The notes below the pieces were generated by a model. That model saw nothing but the letters and a program-made list of their open reading frames with translations, had not been told where the DNA came from and did not search any database. DNA of 46,869 nt from Bacteroidaceae bacterium (lineage in GTDB: Bacteria; Bacteroidota; Bacteroidia; Bacteroidales; Bacteroidaceae), in assembly GCA_017381475.1 (NCBI GenBank), contig JAFOCD010000098.1, forward strand, positions 1 through 46,869, given 5' to 3'. Made by a program: the position numbers and the translations under genes. Shown piece after piece: positions 33,366 to 42,319 of the stretch; positions within the stretch are counted from its first letter, which is position 1, and each line of letters starts with the position of its first letter.

Positions 33366-34313
33366 ATGACTAATGTAATTGATGTTGCCAAGAAGTGTTT
33401 CCAGGACGAAGCCGAGGCAATCCTGAACCTGATACCAAAACTAGATGATAACTTCACAAAGGCCATTGAGCTCATCATAGAGAGCAAAGGCAAGTTCATT
33501 GTAACGGGTGTAGGCAAATCGGGACATATCGGCGCCAAGATTGCGTCTACAATGGCAAGCACTGGTACACCTGCATTCTTCGTGAACCCGCTCGATGCTT
33601 TCCATGGCGACTTGGGTATGATTGGCGAAGGCGATGTCGTACTGGCAATCTCAAATTCGGGACAGACCGATGAACTTCTGCGTTTTATTCCACTGTTGAA
33701 AGAGAGGAACATACCCATCATATCAATGTCGGGTAACCCGGCATCATTGCTTGCTAAATTCTCGGACTGCCACCTTAATGTCTCTGTAGAAAGAGAGGCA
33801 TGTCCGCTGAATCTAGCCCCGACATCATCCACAACAGCGACACTTGCCATGGGTGATGCCATTGCATGTGCACTGATGACCGTGCGCAACTTCCAGGCAC
33901 AGGACTTCGCCCAGTTCCACCCCGGCGGTTCATTGGGTCGTCGTCTGCTCACAAGAGTAAAGGATTACATGATTAACGAAAACCTGCCAATAGTAACACG
34001 TGAATCGAAAATCAGTGACACACTGATGCAGATTAGCCGCACAAAGATGGGTATTGCTGTGGTAGTTGAGAATGACGAGATACTTGGTGCTGTGACAGAT
34101 GGCGACATACGCCGCACAATGCAACGCGACCAGGACCGTTTCTTCCAACTCACAGTCAAGGACCTGATGAACACCAACCCCAAGCTCATCAAGGAGGACG
34201 CCAAGCTGTCACAAGCCGAGGAAGTAATGCGCCAGCACAACATCAAATCACTGATTGTTGTCAACAGTGACAATAAACTTGTGGGTGTTATCGACGCTTT
34301 CAGCTGTCTCTAA
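33366..34313 (+). CDS. kdsD: KdsD-type arabinose-5-phosphate isomerase
   Basis: The 315-residue protein combines an N-terminal SIS domain (GVGKSGHIGAK at 48-58; SNSGQTDELL) and two C-terminal CBS domains (VKDYMINENLP, VKDLMNTNPK), the KpsF/GutQ/KdsD layout. SIS-CBS proteins of this kind interconvert ribulose 5-phosphate and arabinose 5-phosphate, which feeds Kdo synthesis. The position beside a cytidylyltransferase, LicD and oxidoreductases suggests that it may instead feed a dedicated sugar or polyol. Whether this is the housekeeping KdsD cannot be decided. It heads a tight run, followed by the next gene after 12 bases. Confidence 0.85.
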   Translation: MTNVIDVAKKCFQDEAEAILNLIPKLDDNFTKAIELIIESKGKFIVTGVGKSGHIGAKIASTMASTGTPAFFVNPLDAFHGDLGMIGEGDVVLAISNSGQTDELLRFIPLLKERNIPIISMSGNPASLLAKFSDCHLNVSVEREACPLNLAPTSSTTATLAMGDAIACALMTVRNFQAQDFAQFHPGGSLGRRLLTRVKDYMINENLPIVTRESKISDTLMQISRTKMGIAVVVENDEILGAVTDGDIRRTMQRDQDRFFQLTVKDLMNTNPKLIKEDAKLSQAEEVMRQHNIKSLIVVNSDNKLVGVIDAFSCL

Positions 34314-34325
34314 TAAACAAGTACC

Positions 34326-34964
34326 ATGAAGGTTGTAGCATTTGTACCCATAAGGCTCAACAGCAAGCGAGTTGTCGGCAAGAACCTGAAAATTCTTGGT
34401 GGTAAGCCACTGATGCAGTATATTCTTGAAACGCTCGTAAAGGTAAACAACATTGACGAGGTATATGTATATTGCAGTAGCGAGGAGGTTATCCCCTACT
34501 TGCCACAGGGTGTAAAGTTCCTGAAACGCAGCACTGCACTCGACGGTGACGAGACTCTTGGCAAAGAGATATACGAAGCATTTGTAAAGGAGGTCGATGC
34601 CGACGTATACATGCTCGCGCACACTACATCCCCTTTTATCAAGGTTGAGACAATAGAGAATGCCATTGATAAGGTTGTAAACGGTGGGTACGATTCATCT
34701 TTCAGCGCGCAGAAGATACAGACCTTCACTTGGTACAATGGCAAGCCACTGAACTATTGTCTAAAGGATATTCCACGCACACAGACAATTGAGCCTGTGT
34801 ATGTTGAGACCAGCGCATTCTACATATTCCGCCGCGAGGTGTGGACCGTTCTTGGACAACGCATCGGTAACACCCCACACATGGCAATCATTGACCAGAT
34901 CGAAGGCATAGACATTGACTACCCCGAGGATTTCGAATTTGCCAGCAAGGTTGTAGGAATCTAG
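34326..34964 (+). CDS. CMP-sugar-type cytidylyltransferase (NeuA-like)
   Basis: The 212-residue protein begins VAFVPIRLNSKRVVGKNLKI, the nucleotide-binding start of acylneuraminate/Kdo cytidylyltransferases (pattern P.R..SKR...KN). Further features are DVYMLAHTTSPFIKVETIE and the C-terminal GIDIDYPEDFEFA. Such enzymes activate a nonulosonic or Kdo-like acid with CTP. The substrate may differ here, given the LicD and cytidylyltransferase/oxidoreductase neighbours. It is 12 bases after kdsD and 46 bases before LicD. Confidence 0.8.
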   Translation: MKVVAFVPIRLNSKRVVGKNLKILGGKPLMQYILETLVKVNNIDEVYVYCSSEEVIPYLPQGVKFLKRSTALDGDETLGKEIYEAFVKEVDADVYMLAHTTSPFIKVETIENAIDKVVNGGYDSSFSAQKIQTFTWYNGKPLNYCLKDIPRTQTIEPVYVETSAFYIFRREVWTVLGQRIGNTPHMAIIDQIEGIDIDYPEDFEFASKVVGI

Positions 34965-35010
34965 TATAAGAATTATTGCACTGCAAAAACTGACCCAATA
35001 AGCAGCAACA

Positions 35011-35796
35011 ATGACACCAATAGAGACCAAAGAAGCCAAGAAAATTCAATTAGAGATTCTGGACGAAATTGTTGCATTTTGTCAAGAGAACAATATCAGG
35101 TACTATCTAGCCTATGGTACACTTCTTGGAGCAGTACGTCATAAAGGTTACATCCCTTGGGACGACGACATAGACATACATATGCCACGCCCCGACTATG
35201 AACGTTTCATTGCAACTTTCAACGCACACAACGGCAAGAATGCAGTTGTCACTCACGAACATGAACGACGTTATCATGTACCGTTTGCCAAAGTCTATCG
35301 CAAAGGGACAATCGTCAATGAGTTCTTCTACAAACAGAGTGTGTTCGGCGTGTATGTCGACATATTTCCGCTCGATGGCATAAAATCAAGCAGACAGGCA
35401 TATTGGTGTGGTCAATGCATACGTTTCATGTACATCAAGACATCTATTTTCAACAACCGCCAGACCCTAATGCGAAAAGCGCGTTTGGCAATAACAAAAT
35501 TAATTCTGCTACCCTTCTCTTCACATTTCATACTGAAGAGAATGCGTAGGATTGCAACCAGATACAAATTTGAAGAATGCGAAAATGTGTGCAGTTTCGG
35601 TTCACGCACAGCCTTGAGAGAGATACTTCCGCGTGAAGTTTATGACAAAAGCATCACTGTCACCTTTGAAGGCAATGAATACTGCGCACCAGAAGGATAT
35701 GATAAATACCTGACGCAGAAGTATGGAAATTACATGCAGCTGCCACCAAAAGAGAAACAGGTATCAACGCATGACTCACAAGCCTACAAACTTTAA
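35011..35796 (+). CDS. LicD family phosphotransferase
   Basis: The 261-residue protein starts with the LicD signature YLAYGTLLGAVRHKGYIPWD followed by DDDIDIHMPRPDYERF (residues about 32-65), a nucleotidyltransferase-like site with acidic metal-binding residues. LicD proteins transfer a phospho-alcohol (phosphocholine, or ribitol phosphate in the related fukutin family) from a CDP donor to a glycan. It lies five bases before a cytidylyltransferase fusion, which would make the CDP donor. The GC content looks lower than in the flanking genes. The acceptor is probably an envelope glycan. Confidence 0.85.
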   Translation: MTPIETKEAKKIQLEILDEIVAFCQENNIRYYLAYGTLLGAVRHKGYIPWDDDIDIHMPRPDYERFIATFNAHNGKNAVVTHEHERRYHVPFAKVYRKGTIVNEFFYKQSVFGVYVDIFPLDGIKSSRQAYWCGQCIRFMYIKTSIFNNRQTLMRKARLAITKLILLPFSSHFILKRMRRIATRYKFEECENVCSFGSRTALREILPREVYDKSITVTFEGNEYCAPEGYDKYLTQKYGNYMQLPPKEKQVSTHDSQAYKL

Positions 35797-35801
35797 CCAA
35801 A

Positions 35802-37148
35802 ATGAAAAAAGTAATCACATACGGCACATACGACCTGTTGCATCAAGGACACATCAACCTGTTGCAACGTGCCAAGGCCTTGGGTGACTACCTGATTGTC
35901 GGAGTCACCAACGACAATTTTGACCGTGAACGTGGCAAACTGAATGTCGTCAACAACGTACTTGAACGCGTCGAAGCAGTCAAGGCGACAGGACTTGCCG
36001 ACAAGATTATCATAGAGGACTATTTTGGGCAGAAAATTGATGACATACAAAAATATGATGTTGACATCTTCACCATTGGCAGTGACTGGATGGGAGAATT
36101 TGATTATTTGAAAGAGTTCTGTGAAGTTGTCTATCTGCCACGCACTGAAGGCATATCATCAACAATGCTACGTGGCGAAAAGCAAAAAAAAACACGCATA
36201 GGCATTGTAGGCTGTGGACTAATCGCAAAACGCTTTGTACCGGAGACAAGCTATGTAAGCGGAACAGAAATCATAGGAGTGTACGACATTGACAAAGCCA
36301 TTGGTGATGAATTTGCAAGAAGAAATAACATCCCAAACAGCTATGCTTCGTTCGACGGGATGTTACATGATGTAGATGCCGTATATGTAGCCACACCACA
36401 CTTGAGCCACTATGAATACTCAAAACGTGCCATAGAATCCGGGAAGCACGTTCTTTGTGAAATACCATTGGCTTTGGAAAAGAAACAGGCCGAAGAGTTG
36501 TATTCACTTGCCGAACAAAATGATGTCATACTCATTGAAGCGAACAAGACAGCCCACTGCCCAGCCTTCAATCATCTTATGGTTATGATAAAGAGCGGAG
36601 CTATTGGTGAAGTTGTTGACGTTGAAGCATCACTTTCACGTTTATTACCCGACCGCACACGACGAGAGTTCGACGCAGCACAAGCCGGTGGTTCAATGTA
36701 TGAATCGGCAGTGTATCCCTTGCTGCCAATATTCAGGCTCTTGGGTACAGAATATAGCGAAATGCACCTTTATTCACGTATGGAGAATGGTGTAGATATA
36801 TATACAAAAGGCGTAATACGTTACCCTAAAGCTGTATGCTCGTTCAAATTGGGTTTAGGAGTAAAGACCGAGGGCAACCTTGTAATTTCCGGAACAAAAG
36901 GATATGCATATGTACAGGCACCTTGGTGGAAAACAGACTACTTTGAACTACGCTACGAGGACCAGAACAAAAACAAGAAGTTCTTCTACAAATGGGATGG
37001 AGAAGGACTCAGATATGAAATACAGGAATGGATCTCGTGCATCATAAACAAGCGCCACGGCAGCGCACGTCTGACTAAAGATGAAAGCATTGCCATGGCA
37101 GGAGTAATGCAACAATTCACAGAACGTAAAAATTTCTCCGAGATATGA
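35802..37148 (+). CDS. Fused cytidylyltransferase/Gfo-Idh-MocA oxidoreductase
   Basis: The 448-residue protein has two halves. Residues 1-125 are a TagD-like cytidylyltransferase (YGTYDLLHQGHINLL with the HxGH site at 14-17; RTEGISST at 114-121), which makes CDP-alcohols. Residues 131-448 are a Gfo/Idh/MocA dehydrogenase (Rossmann loop GIVGCGLIAKR at 134-144; CEIPLAL in place of the usual EKP; EANKTAHCPAF). A single chain could reduce a sugar phosphate to a polyol phosphate and activate it with CTP, as the H. influenzae bifunctional CDP-ribitol enzyme does with other domain families. It is five bases after LicD and overlaps the next SDR start by four bases (ATGA). Confidence 0.88.
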   Translation: MKKVITYGTYDLLHQGHINLLQRAKALGDYLIVGVTNDNFDRERGKLNVVNNVLERVEAVKATGLADKIIIEDYFGQKIDDIQKYDVDIFTIGSDWMGEFDYLKEFCEVVYLPRTEGISSTMLRGEKQKKTRIGIVGCGLIAKRFVPETSYVSGTEIIGVYDIDKAIGDEFARRNNIPNSYASFDGMLHDVDAVYVATPHLSHYEYSKRAIESGKHVLCEIPLALEKKQAEELYSLAEQNDVILIEANKTAHCPAFNHLMVMIKSGAIGEVVDVEASLSRLLPDRTRREFDAAQAGGSMYESAVYPLLPIFRLLGTEYSEMHLYSRMENGVDIYTKGVIRYPKAVCSFKLGLGVKTEGNLVISGTKGYAYVQAPWWKTDYFELRYEDQNKNKKFFYKWDGEGLRYEIQEWISCIINKRHGSARLTKDESIAMAGVMQQFTERKNFSEI

Positions 37149-37840
37149 AAACAGCAATAGTCACAGGTGGAACATCAGGTATTGGATTAGGAGTTGCCAA
37201 AATGTTGCTTTCAATGGGATATAAGGTTTTTGCCACATATACCGGAGAAAAATTCAACGAAAGTTACGAAAACTACGAGGCTATAAACGTTGACCAGAGC
37301 AAACGTAACGAACTATACACATTCATATCCCGCATAAAAGAGGAATGTAAAACAGTTGATTGTATAATATGCAACGCCGGAATGAGCATCAGGAAACAGT
37401 TCACTGAAACAACCGACAATGACTGGGACGCTATGATGGAAGTTGCCGTGAACTCACACTACATCCTCATTAGAGAGCTATATGACCGAATACCACACAA
37501 TTCAAGAATCATATTCACCGGCTCACAAATGGGCCTCATGCCACACGCCACCGTGTTGGGATATGGTGTAACCAAAGCTGCCGTTCACGCTCTATCCAAA
37601 AACCTTGTAAAGGAGTTTGAAGGAACAGGAACAACCGTAAATGCCATTGTTCCAGGATTTGTTGAGACGCCATGGCAAAAAGAAAAGCCCGAAGAAATTA
37701 AACAGAACATATACAAAAAGACTGCCATACACCGTTTTGCGACAATAGATGAAGTCGTTGAAGCATACCGTTTCTGCATTGAGAATCCTTTTGTCAACGG
37801 TAGTCTTATTGAGGTCAACGGAGGATATTGTTATAAATAA
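37145..37840 (+). CDS. Short-chain dehydrogenase/reductase of the LicD run
   Basis: The 231-residue SDR has TGGTSGIG at residues 8-15, CNAGMS, SQMGLMP and the YGVTK active-site pair, and ends SLIEVNGGYCYK. It overlaps the fusion gene by four bases, so it is coupled to it. A reduction of a keto sugar phosphate or oxidation of a nucleotide-linked polyol is plausible. The AT-rich composition (one 60-base line counts 35% GC) sets it apart from the housekeeping genes. Confidence 0.88.
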   Translation: MKTAIVTGGTSGIGLGVAKMLLSMGYKVFATYTGEKFNESYENYEAINVDQSKRNELYTFISRIKEECKTVDCIICNAGMSIRKQFTETTDNDWDAMMEVAVNSHYILIRELYDRIPHNSRIIFTGSQMGLMPHATVLGYGVTKAAVHALSKNLVKEFEGTGTTVNAIVPGFVETPWQKEKPEEIKQNIYKKTAIHRFATIDEVVEAYRFCIENPFVNGSLIEVNGGYCYK

Positions 37841-37851
37841 AAGATAAGGAC

Positions 37852-38595
37852 ATGGAAGAGAATAACGGAAAAAGAAGCTGTTGGAAAAAGTATGTGACAT
37901 ACAGCATCGCAATTGTTACAGGATTAGCAGTTTTGGGTCATTATGTAGCAGATGGACTTAGCTGCATTGCCGGAGGACTCAAGAGCATTGCTTACCAGGA
38001 CCAGTATGTGACAGTCAAGGGACTTGCCGAGCGCGAGGTCATGGCAAACAAAGTAGTGTGGCCACTACCCTACAAGTGTGTAAGCAATGACATGAAGCAG
38101 CTCTACGAAGAGATTGGACGTTACGGAGAGGTAATAACCAAATTCCTTACCGACAATGGCATAACCAAGGATGAGATTATTGTTTCGGCTCCTACAGTAA
38201 CCGACCGTCTTGCACAAAGCTACGCGCCCGAGAACATCAAGTTCCGCTATCAGGCCGAGGCTGTGATTACCGTGACATCGTCACAGGTAGAGAAGGTCAT
38301 TGAGCTAATGAAACAGCAGATTACACTGCTTGAGCAGGGAGTTGTCGTAGGTACAGAATATGGATATGAACCGCGATACGAGTTCACTGACCTCAACAGC
38401 ATAAAGCCCGAAATGGTTGAAGAGGCAACGCGTAATGCCCGTGCAGTTGCTCAGAAATTTGCCGACGACTCGGACTGCAAGCTTGGGAACATAAGACAGG
38501 CGACACAGGGACAGTTCAGCATTTCAAGCGACGAGACAACACCACAGATAAAGAACATACGCGTTGTGACAACAGTGAAATACTCATTAAACTGA
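37852..38595 (+). CDS. SIMPL (DUF541) domain protein
   Basis: The 247-residue protein has an N-terminal transmembrane anchor (YVTYSIAIVTGLAVLGHYV) and then the SIMPL domain from VTVKGLAEREVMANKVVWPL to VVTTVKYSLN. It would face the periplasm. SIMPL proteins (YggE-like) are widespread with poorly defined function. It follows the SDR by 11 bases but seems unrelated to the sugar pathway; it may simply share the transcript. Confidence 0.8.
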   Translation: MEENNGKRSCWKKYVTYSIAIVTGLAVLGHYVADGLSCIAGGLKSIAYQDQYVTVKGLAEREVMANKVVWPLPYKCVSNDMKQLYEEIGRYGEVITKFLTDNGITKDEIIVSAPTVTDRLAQSYAPENIKFRYQAEAVITVTSSQVEKVIELMKQQITLLEQGVVVGTEYGYEPRYEFTDLNSIKPEMVEEATRNARAVAQKFADDSDCKLGNIRQATQGQFSISSDETTPQIKNIRVVTTVKYSLN

Positions 38596-38613
38596 TAGAA
38601 ATAGAACAAGATA

Positions 38614-38662
38614 TTATACAAGAAGCAGGGTGACCGGTCCGGTCACCCTGCTTCTTGTATAA
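38614..38662. terminator. Perfect 24-bp palindrome, bidirectional terminator
   Basis: Bases 38614-38637 and 38639-38662 are perfect inverted arms around one base, with AGGGTGACCGG as the inner core. It lies between the convergent SIMPL and DedA genes. It shares AGGGTGACC with 6341 and 18369. Confidence 0.85.
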
Positions 38663-38674
38663 GTAAATCCGTTC

Positions 38675-39568
38675 TTACTTCTTCTTTTTCTTCAGTCCCT
38701 TACATATTATATATCCGACAACCAGAACAACCAGAACAATAAACACCAAGCCAATTGTTCCGCTGTGCTCTTTCACGGCTGCCATAACAGCCTCTTCGCT
38801 GTCCATTCCAGGCACATATTTCATTGAGTAACCGAGCACCGCAAGGATTATATTCCAAGCACCGGCACCAAGTGCTGTAAACAAGAGGAAGCGTTTCATT
38901 TTCATGCGCACAAGACCTGCAGGGATAGAGATGAGCTGACGCACGGCAGGTACCAGACGACCAACGAATGTCGACACGGCACCATGTTTCTCAAAATACT
39001 CCTCGGCATGTCTAACCTTCTCTTCATCGAGCAGGCACATACGTCCGAAACGGCTACGTGCAAAGCGGTAGATGATTGGACGACCAAGCCACAAAGCAAG
39101 GTAATAGTTTATGAGCGCACCAATGATGGCACCGAATGTAGCGAATAGAACAACAAGAACAATATTCATGTCGCCCGATGTAGCCGCCTTCCATGCTGCC
39201 GGAGGCACAACAGCCTCCGATGGGAATGGAATGAAAGAGCTCTCGATTGCCATGAACAGTGTCACAGTTCCATAATTCAAGTGTTCAAGACAGAAACCTA
39301 CAAGTTTCTCCATAAAGGACTTATCGGTATCAGTTGTTGCGAGCACAGCTGCTGCAGCAGTTTCCGTAGCAGCCGGTACCGGCTCATCTTCAACTGCGAC
39401 ATTCTCATTCTGGACCGACTCAACGGCAACTGCATCATTCTCGGGGGTATCTGTAGATTGAACAAGGAGTGTTCCATTGCAGTCTCCAGTCATGGCATCC
39501 CCTGCAGATACAGGAGAAGAAACAAGGAGCAACAGCAACATTGCAATAAGTGCAAATACTTTTTTCAT
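38675..39568 (-). CDS. DedA family membrane protein with an N-terminal extension
   Basis: ATG 39568 (MKKVFALIAMLLLLLVSSPV) gives 297 residues. A signal-like segment is followed by an 80-residue polar stretch rich in Ala, Glu and Thr. The DedA/VTT core begins at about residue 83 (FMEKLVGFCLEHLNYGTVTL). It has ESSFIPFPSEAVVPPAA, GALINYYLALWLGR and FVGRLVPAVRQLISIPAGLV, the family's conserved blocks. DedA proteins are inner-membrane transporters or scramblases, several acting on phospholipids or undecaprenyl phosphate. The long periplasmic extension is unusual. It is the last gene of the run starting near 46356. Confidence 0.85.
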   Translation of the reverse strand: MKKVFALIAMLLLLLVSSPVSAGDAMTGDCNGTLLVQSTDTPENDAVAVESVQNENVAVEDEPVPAATETAAAAVLATTDTDKSFMEKLVGFCLEHLNYGTVTLFMAIESSFIPFPSEAVVPPAAWKAATSGDMNIVLVVLFATFGAIIGALINYYLALWLGRPIIYRFARSRFGRMCLLDEEKVRHAEEYFEKHGAVSTFVGRLVPAVRQLISIPAGLVRMKMKRFLLFTALGAGAWNIILAVLGYSMKYVPGMDSEEAVMAAVKEHSGTIGLVFIVLVVLVVGYIICKGLKKKKK

Positions 39569-39609
39569 CGTGTATTTATTCTTTTTTCTATTAATATTCA
39601 TTTCATCAA

Positions 39610-42291
39610 TCAGCGGCGTTTCTTTGAGAACAGGCGAAGTAACTCACCTACCCACAACACCAAAGATGTTGAAGCAATTATTACACCCCAACTCTCGGCT
39701 GTCAACGGCACCACATTGAACATCTCGCCACCGAAAGTCACAATCAGGAACTGACCAAGAACAATTACAAGGCATACAAGCAGGAAACTCTTGTTCTCGA
39801 GCAGTCCCTTGAAAGCGGACGAACCCGAAAGATAAGCCTTTGCATTGAACATATTCCAGAATTGGAGCATCACAAAGAACGTAAAGAACTCGGACTGTCT
39901 ATAAGGTGTCATTCCTCCATTAGAAGACATCCACAGCAGCAAAGCCACCTGTACGGCAACAAACATTGCACCTACAATGAATATGCTGCGTGACATTGAT
40001 CTGGTTATAATGAAATCGCCCTTTGCACCACTCTTGCGTGGACGGTCGTTCATTACATTCCAGTTTGGCGAGAGCGACGCCAGTGCTCCTGCAGCAAATG
40101 TATCCATGATGAGGTTCACCCAAAGCATCTGGGTGATTGTAAGTGGAGACTCTGTACCAATAACCGAACCTATCATCACTATGAGACATGCAGCAACGTT
40201 AATGGTAAGCTGGAACAAGAGGAAACGCTGTATATTGCGATAGAGCGAACGTCCCCACATCACAGCACGGGTAATACTGCTGAACGAATTGTCGATGATT
40301 GTAATGTCACTTGCCTCTTTTGCTACAGAAGTACCGTCACCCATTGAGAGACCAACCTGTGCAGCCTTGAGCGCAGGTGCATCATTTGTACCGTCACCGG
40401 TTACAGCCACTACGGCATCCTGCTCCTGCAACAGACGCACAAGACGCTGCTTGTCCATTGGACGCGCACGGCACATAATCTTCAGTCCCATGACACGCTT
40501 TGCAGCCTCATCGTCACTCAACGCCTCAAATTCGGGGCCGGTTATGATTGCAGCATCGGGGGTAGTGCTGTCGCAGATACCTATCTGACGACCAATTTCG
40601 CGTGCTGTACCCGATGTGTCACCGGTAACTATCTTCACATCGACACCGGCATCGAGACAACATTTCACTGCCTCGGGAACATCGGCACGTACGGGGTCCG
40701 ATATTGCCACGAAACCAAGGAATGTGAGGTCGGTATCGCTCAAACGGCCGTTTGCGTATGGTTCAATGTTGGCATCGTCATCAAGTATCTGATAGGCAAA
40801 GCCCAATGTACGCATCGCCATACTCTGGTATTCAAGCAGTTTTGCTTCAACAGCCGGGCGCTGTTCATCGGCACTCGCAAATGTATTGCCGGGCATCTCC
40901 ACACGCGCGCAGTTGGAAAGCACAATCTCGGGAGCACCCTTTACATACAGCACATTCTTGCCCAGCACAGCCGACTTTACAACCGTTGCCATATACTTGC
41001 GTTCGGTCGAGAATGTCAGGCGGCTGAGCACCTTAGCCTGCTCGCGCAAGGGGATGTAGTCAACACCCTGCTTGTCGAGCCAAAGAAGCAAAGCTGCCTC
41101 AGTGGGGTTACCTATTGTCTTCACTTCACCACCCTCGCGGTTGAGGTTGGCAGTAGCATTCACGGCAATACCCTCTTTCACAAGCGCGCTGACAGTATCA
41201 TTACCAAGCGACTGGTTATCGAGCGCGAAGAAGTTGCTCTCGTGTACCTGCATCTTGTTCTGCGTGAGAGTACCGGTCTTGTCGGTACAGATTACCGTTG
41301 CAGCTCCCATGGTCTCACACGCATGCATCTTGCGCACAAGATTATTGGCCTTGAGCATACGGTTCATACTGAGAGCAAGGCTCAATGTCACTGACATAGG
41401 CAAGCCCTCGGGGACCGAAACCACGATAAGCGTAACCGCTATCATGAAACTATGCAACATCGACGATACAATATCCATCGTAGACATATCACCACCGGAG
41501 AACAGTGTCTTGGCCGACAACAAAAGGAATGTTATTCCGGCAGCCGCATATCCAAGCTTGCTAATGACACCGGCCAATCGCTTGAGCTGCACCTGCAACG
41601 GAGTGTCAATGCCGTTCTCAATCTGTGCGCCCTGATTCACCTTACCATATTCGGTAGCATCGCCCACAAGCTCGACACGCATGATACCGTTGCCATCAAC
41701 CACTGTTGTACTGCGCAGCACCTTGTTCGATGGATAGGTCGCTTCGTCGTCGAAATCGGCCTCAACGGTTGTCTTAGCAATCATGGGCTCACCGGTGAGG
41801 GTCGACTCGTTTATCTGTAAAGACTGCGCCTGCAGCAGCACGCCGTCGGCCGGTACCTCATCGCCGGTGTTCAGGATAACAATGTCTCCCACAACAACCT
41901 CTTTACGCGATATTTCCTGCACCTTGCCATCGCGTTTCACAGTCACCATCACATCGTCATTGACAGTGTTCAACACCTCAAACGCCCTTGCAGCCTTCAC
42001 CTCGAAGATGAAACCGATGCCGCTTGCAAGCACAATGGCAAAGAAGATGCCTATCGGTTCAAGGAACGCTGAGAAACCGGCATTCTCGGGTCCCCAGCAA
42101 TGCACACACGAAATAACCATAGAGAGCAACCATGCGATGAGCAATATACGGATGATCGGATCCTCAAACTTCTCAAGGAACTTCTTCCACAAAGACTCGC
42201 GCGCCGGCGGAGTGAGTACATTCTCTCCATACTTGCGACGGCTCTCCTCTACCTGTTGACTGGTAAGGCCATAGATTTTTTCTTCTGACAT
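39610..42291 (-). CDS. Calcium-type P-type ATPase
   Basis: ATG 42291 (MSEEKIYGLTSQQVEE) gives 893 residues; an extension to 42399 would overlap metH and is rejected. The phosphorylation site is ICTDKTGTLTQNKM, the actuator has LTGEP, and the hinge is VTGDGTNDAPALKAAQVG. Ten transmembrane segments and the N-terminal cation-ATPase domain point to the P2 (Ca2+, SERCA/PMCA) group, and the helix-4 stretch SVPEGLPMSVTLSLA is consistent. It would export Ca2+ or another divalent cation at the inner membrane. metH is upstream by 28 bases and DedA downstream by 41. Confidence 0.92.
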   Translation of the reverse strand: MSEEKIYGLTSQQVEESRRKYGENVLTPPARESLWKKFLEKFEDPIIRILLIAWLLSMVISCVHCWGPENAGFSAFLEPIGIFFAIVLASGIGFIFEVKAARAFEVLNTVNDDVMVTVKRDGKVQEISRKEVVVGDIVILNTGDEVPADGVLLQAQSLQINESTLTGEPMIAKTTVEADFDDEATYPSNKVLRSTTVVDGNGIMRVELVGDATEYGKVNQGAQIENGIDTPLQVQLKRLAGVISKLGYAAAGITFLLLSAKTLFSGGDMSTMDIVSSMLHSFMIAVTLIVVSVPEGLPMSVTLSLALSMNRMLKANNLVRKMHACETMGAATVICTDKTGTLTQNKMQVHESNFFALDNQSLGNDTVSALVKEGIAVNATANLNREGGEVKTIGNPTEAALLLWLDKQGVDYIPLREQAKVLSRLTFSTERKYMATVVKSAVLGKNVLYVKGAPEIVLSNCARVEMPGNTFASADEQRPAVEAKLLEYQSMAMRTLGFAYQILDDDANIEPYANGRLSDTDLTFLGFVAISDPVRADVPEAVKCCLDAGVDVKIVTGDTSGTAREIGRQIGICDSTTPDAAIITGPEFEALSDDEAAKRVMGLKIMCRARPMDKQRLVRLLQEQDAVVAVTGDGTNDAPALKAAQVGLSMGDGTSVAKEASDITIIDNSFSSITRAVMWGRSLYRNIQRFLLFQLTINVAACLIVMIGSVIGTESPLTITQMLWVNLIMDTFAAGALASLSPNWNVMNDRPRKSGAKGDFIITRSMSRSIFIVGAMFVAVQVALLLWMSSNGGMTPYRQSEFFTFFVMLQFWNMFNAKAYLSGSSAFKGLLENKSFLLVCLVIVLGQFLIVTFGGEMFNVVPLTAESWGVIIASTSLVLWVGELLRLFSKKRR

Positions 42292-42319
42292 TTTATATTG
42301 TTTTTTAAATTGTTTCACT

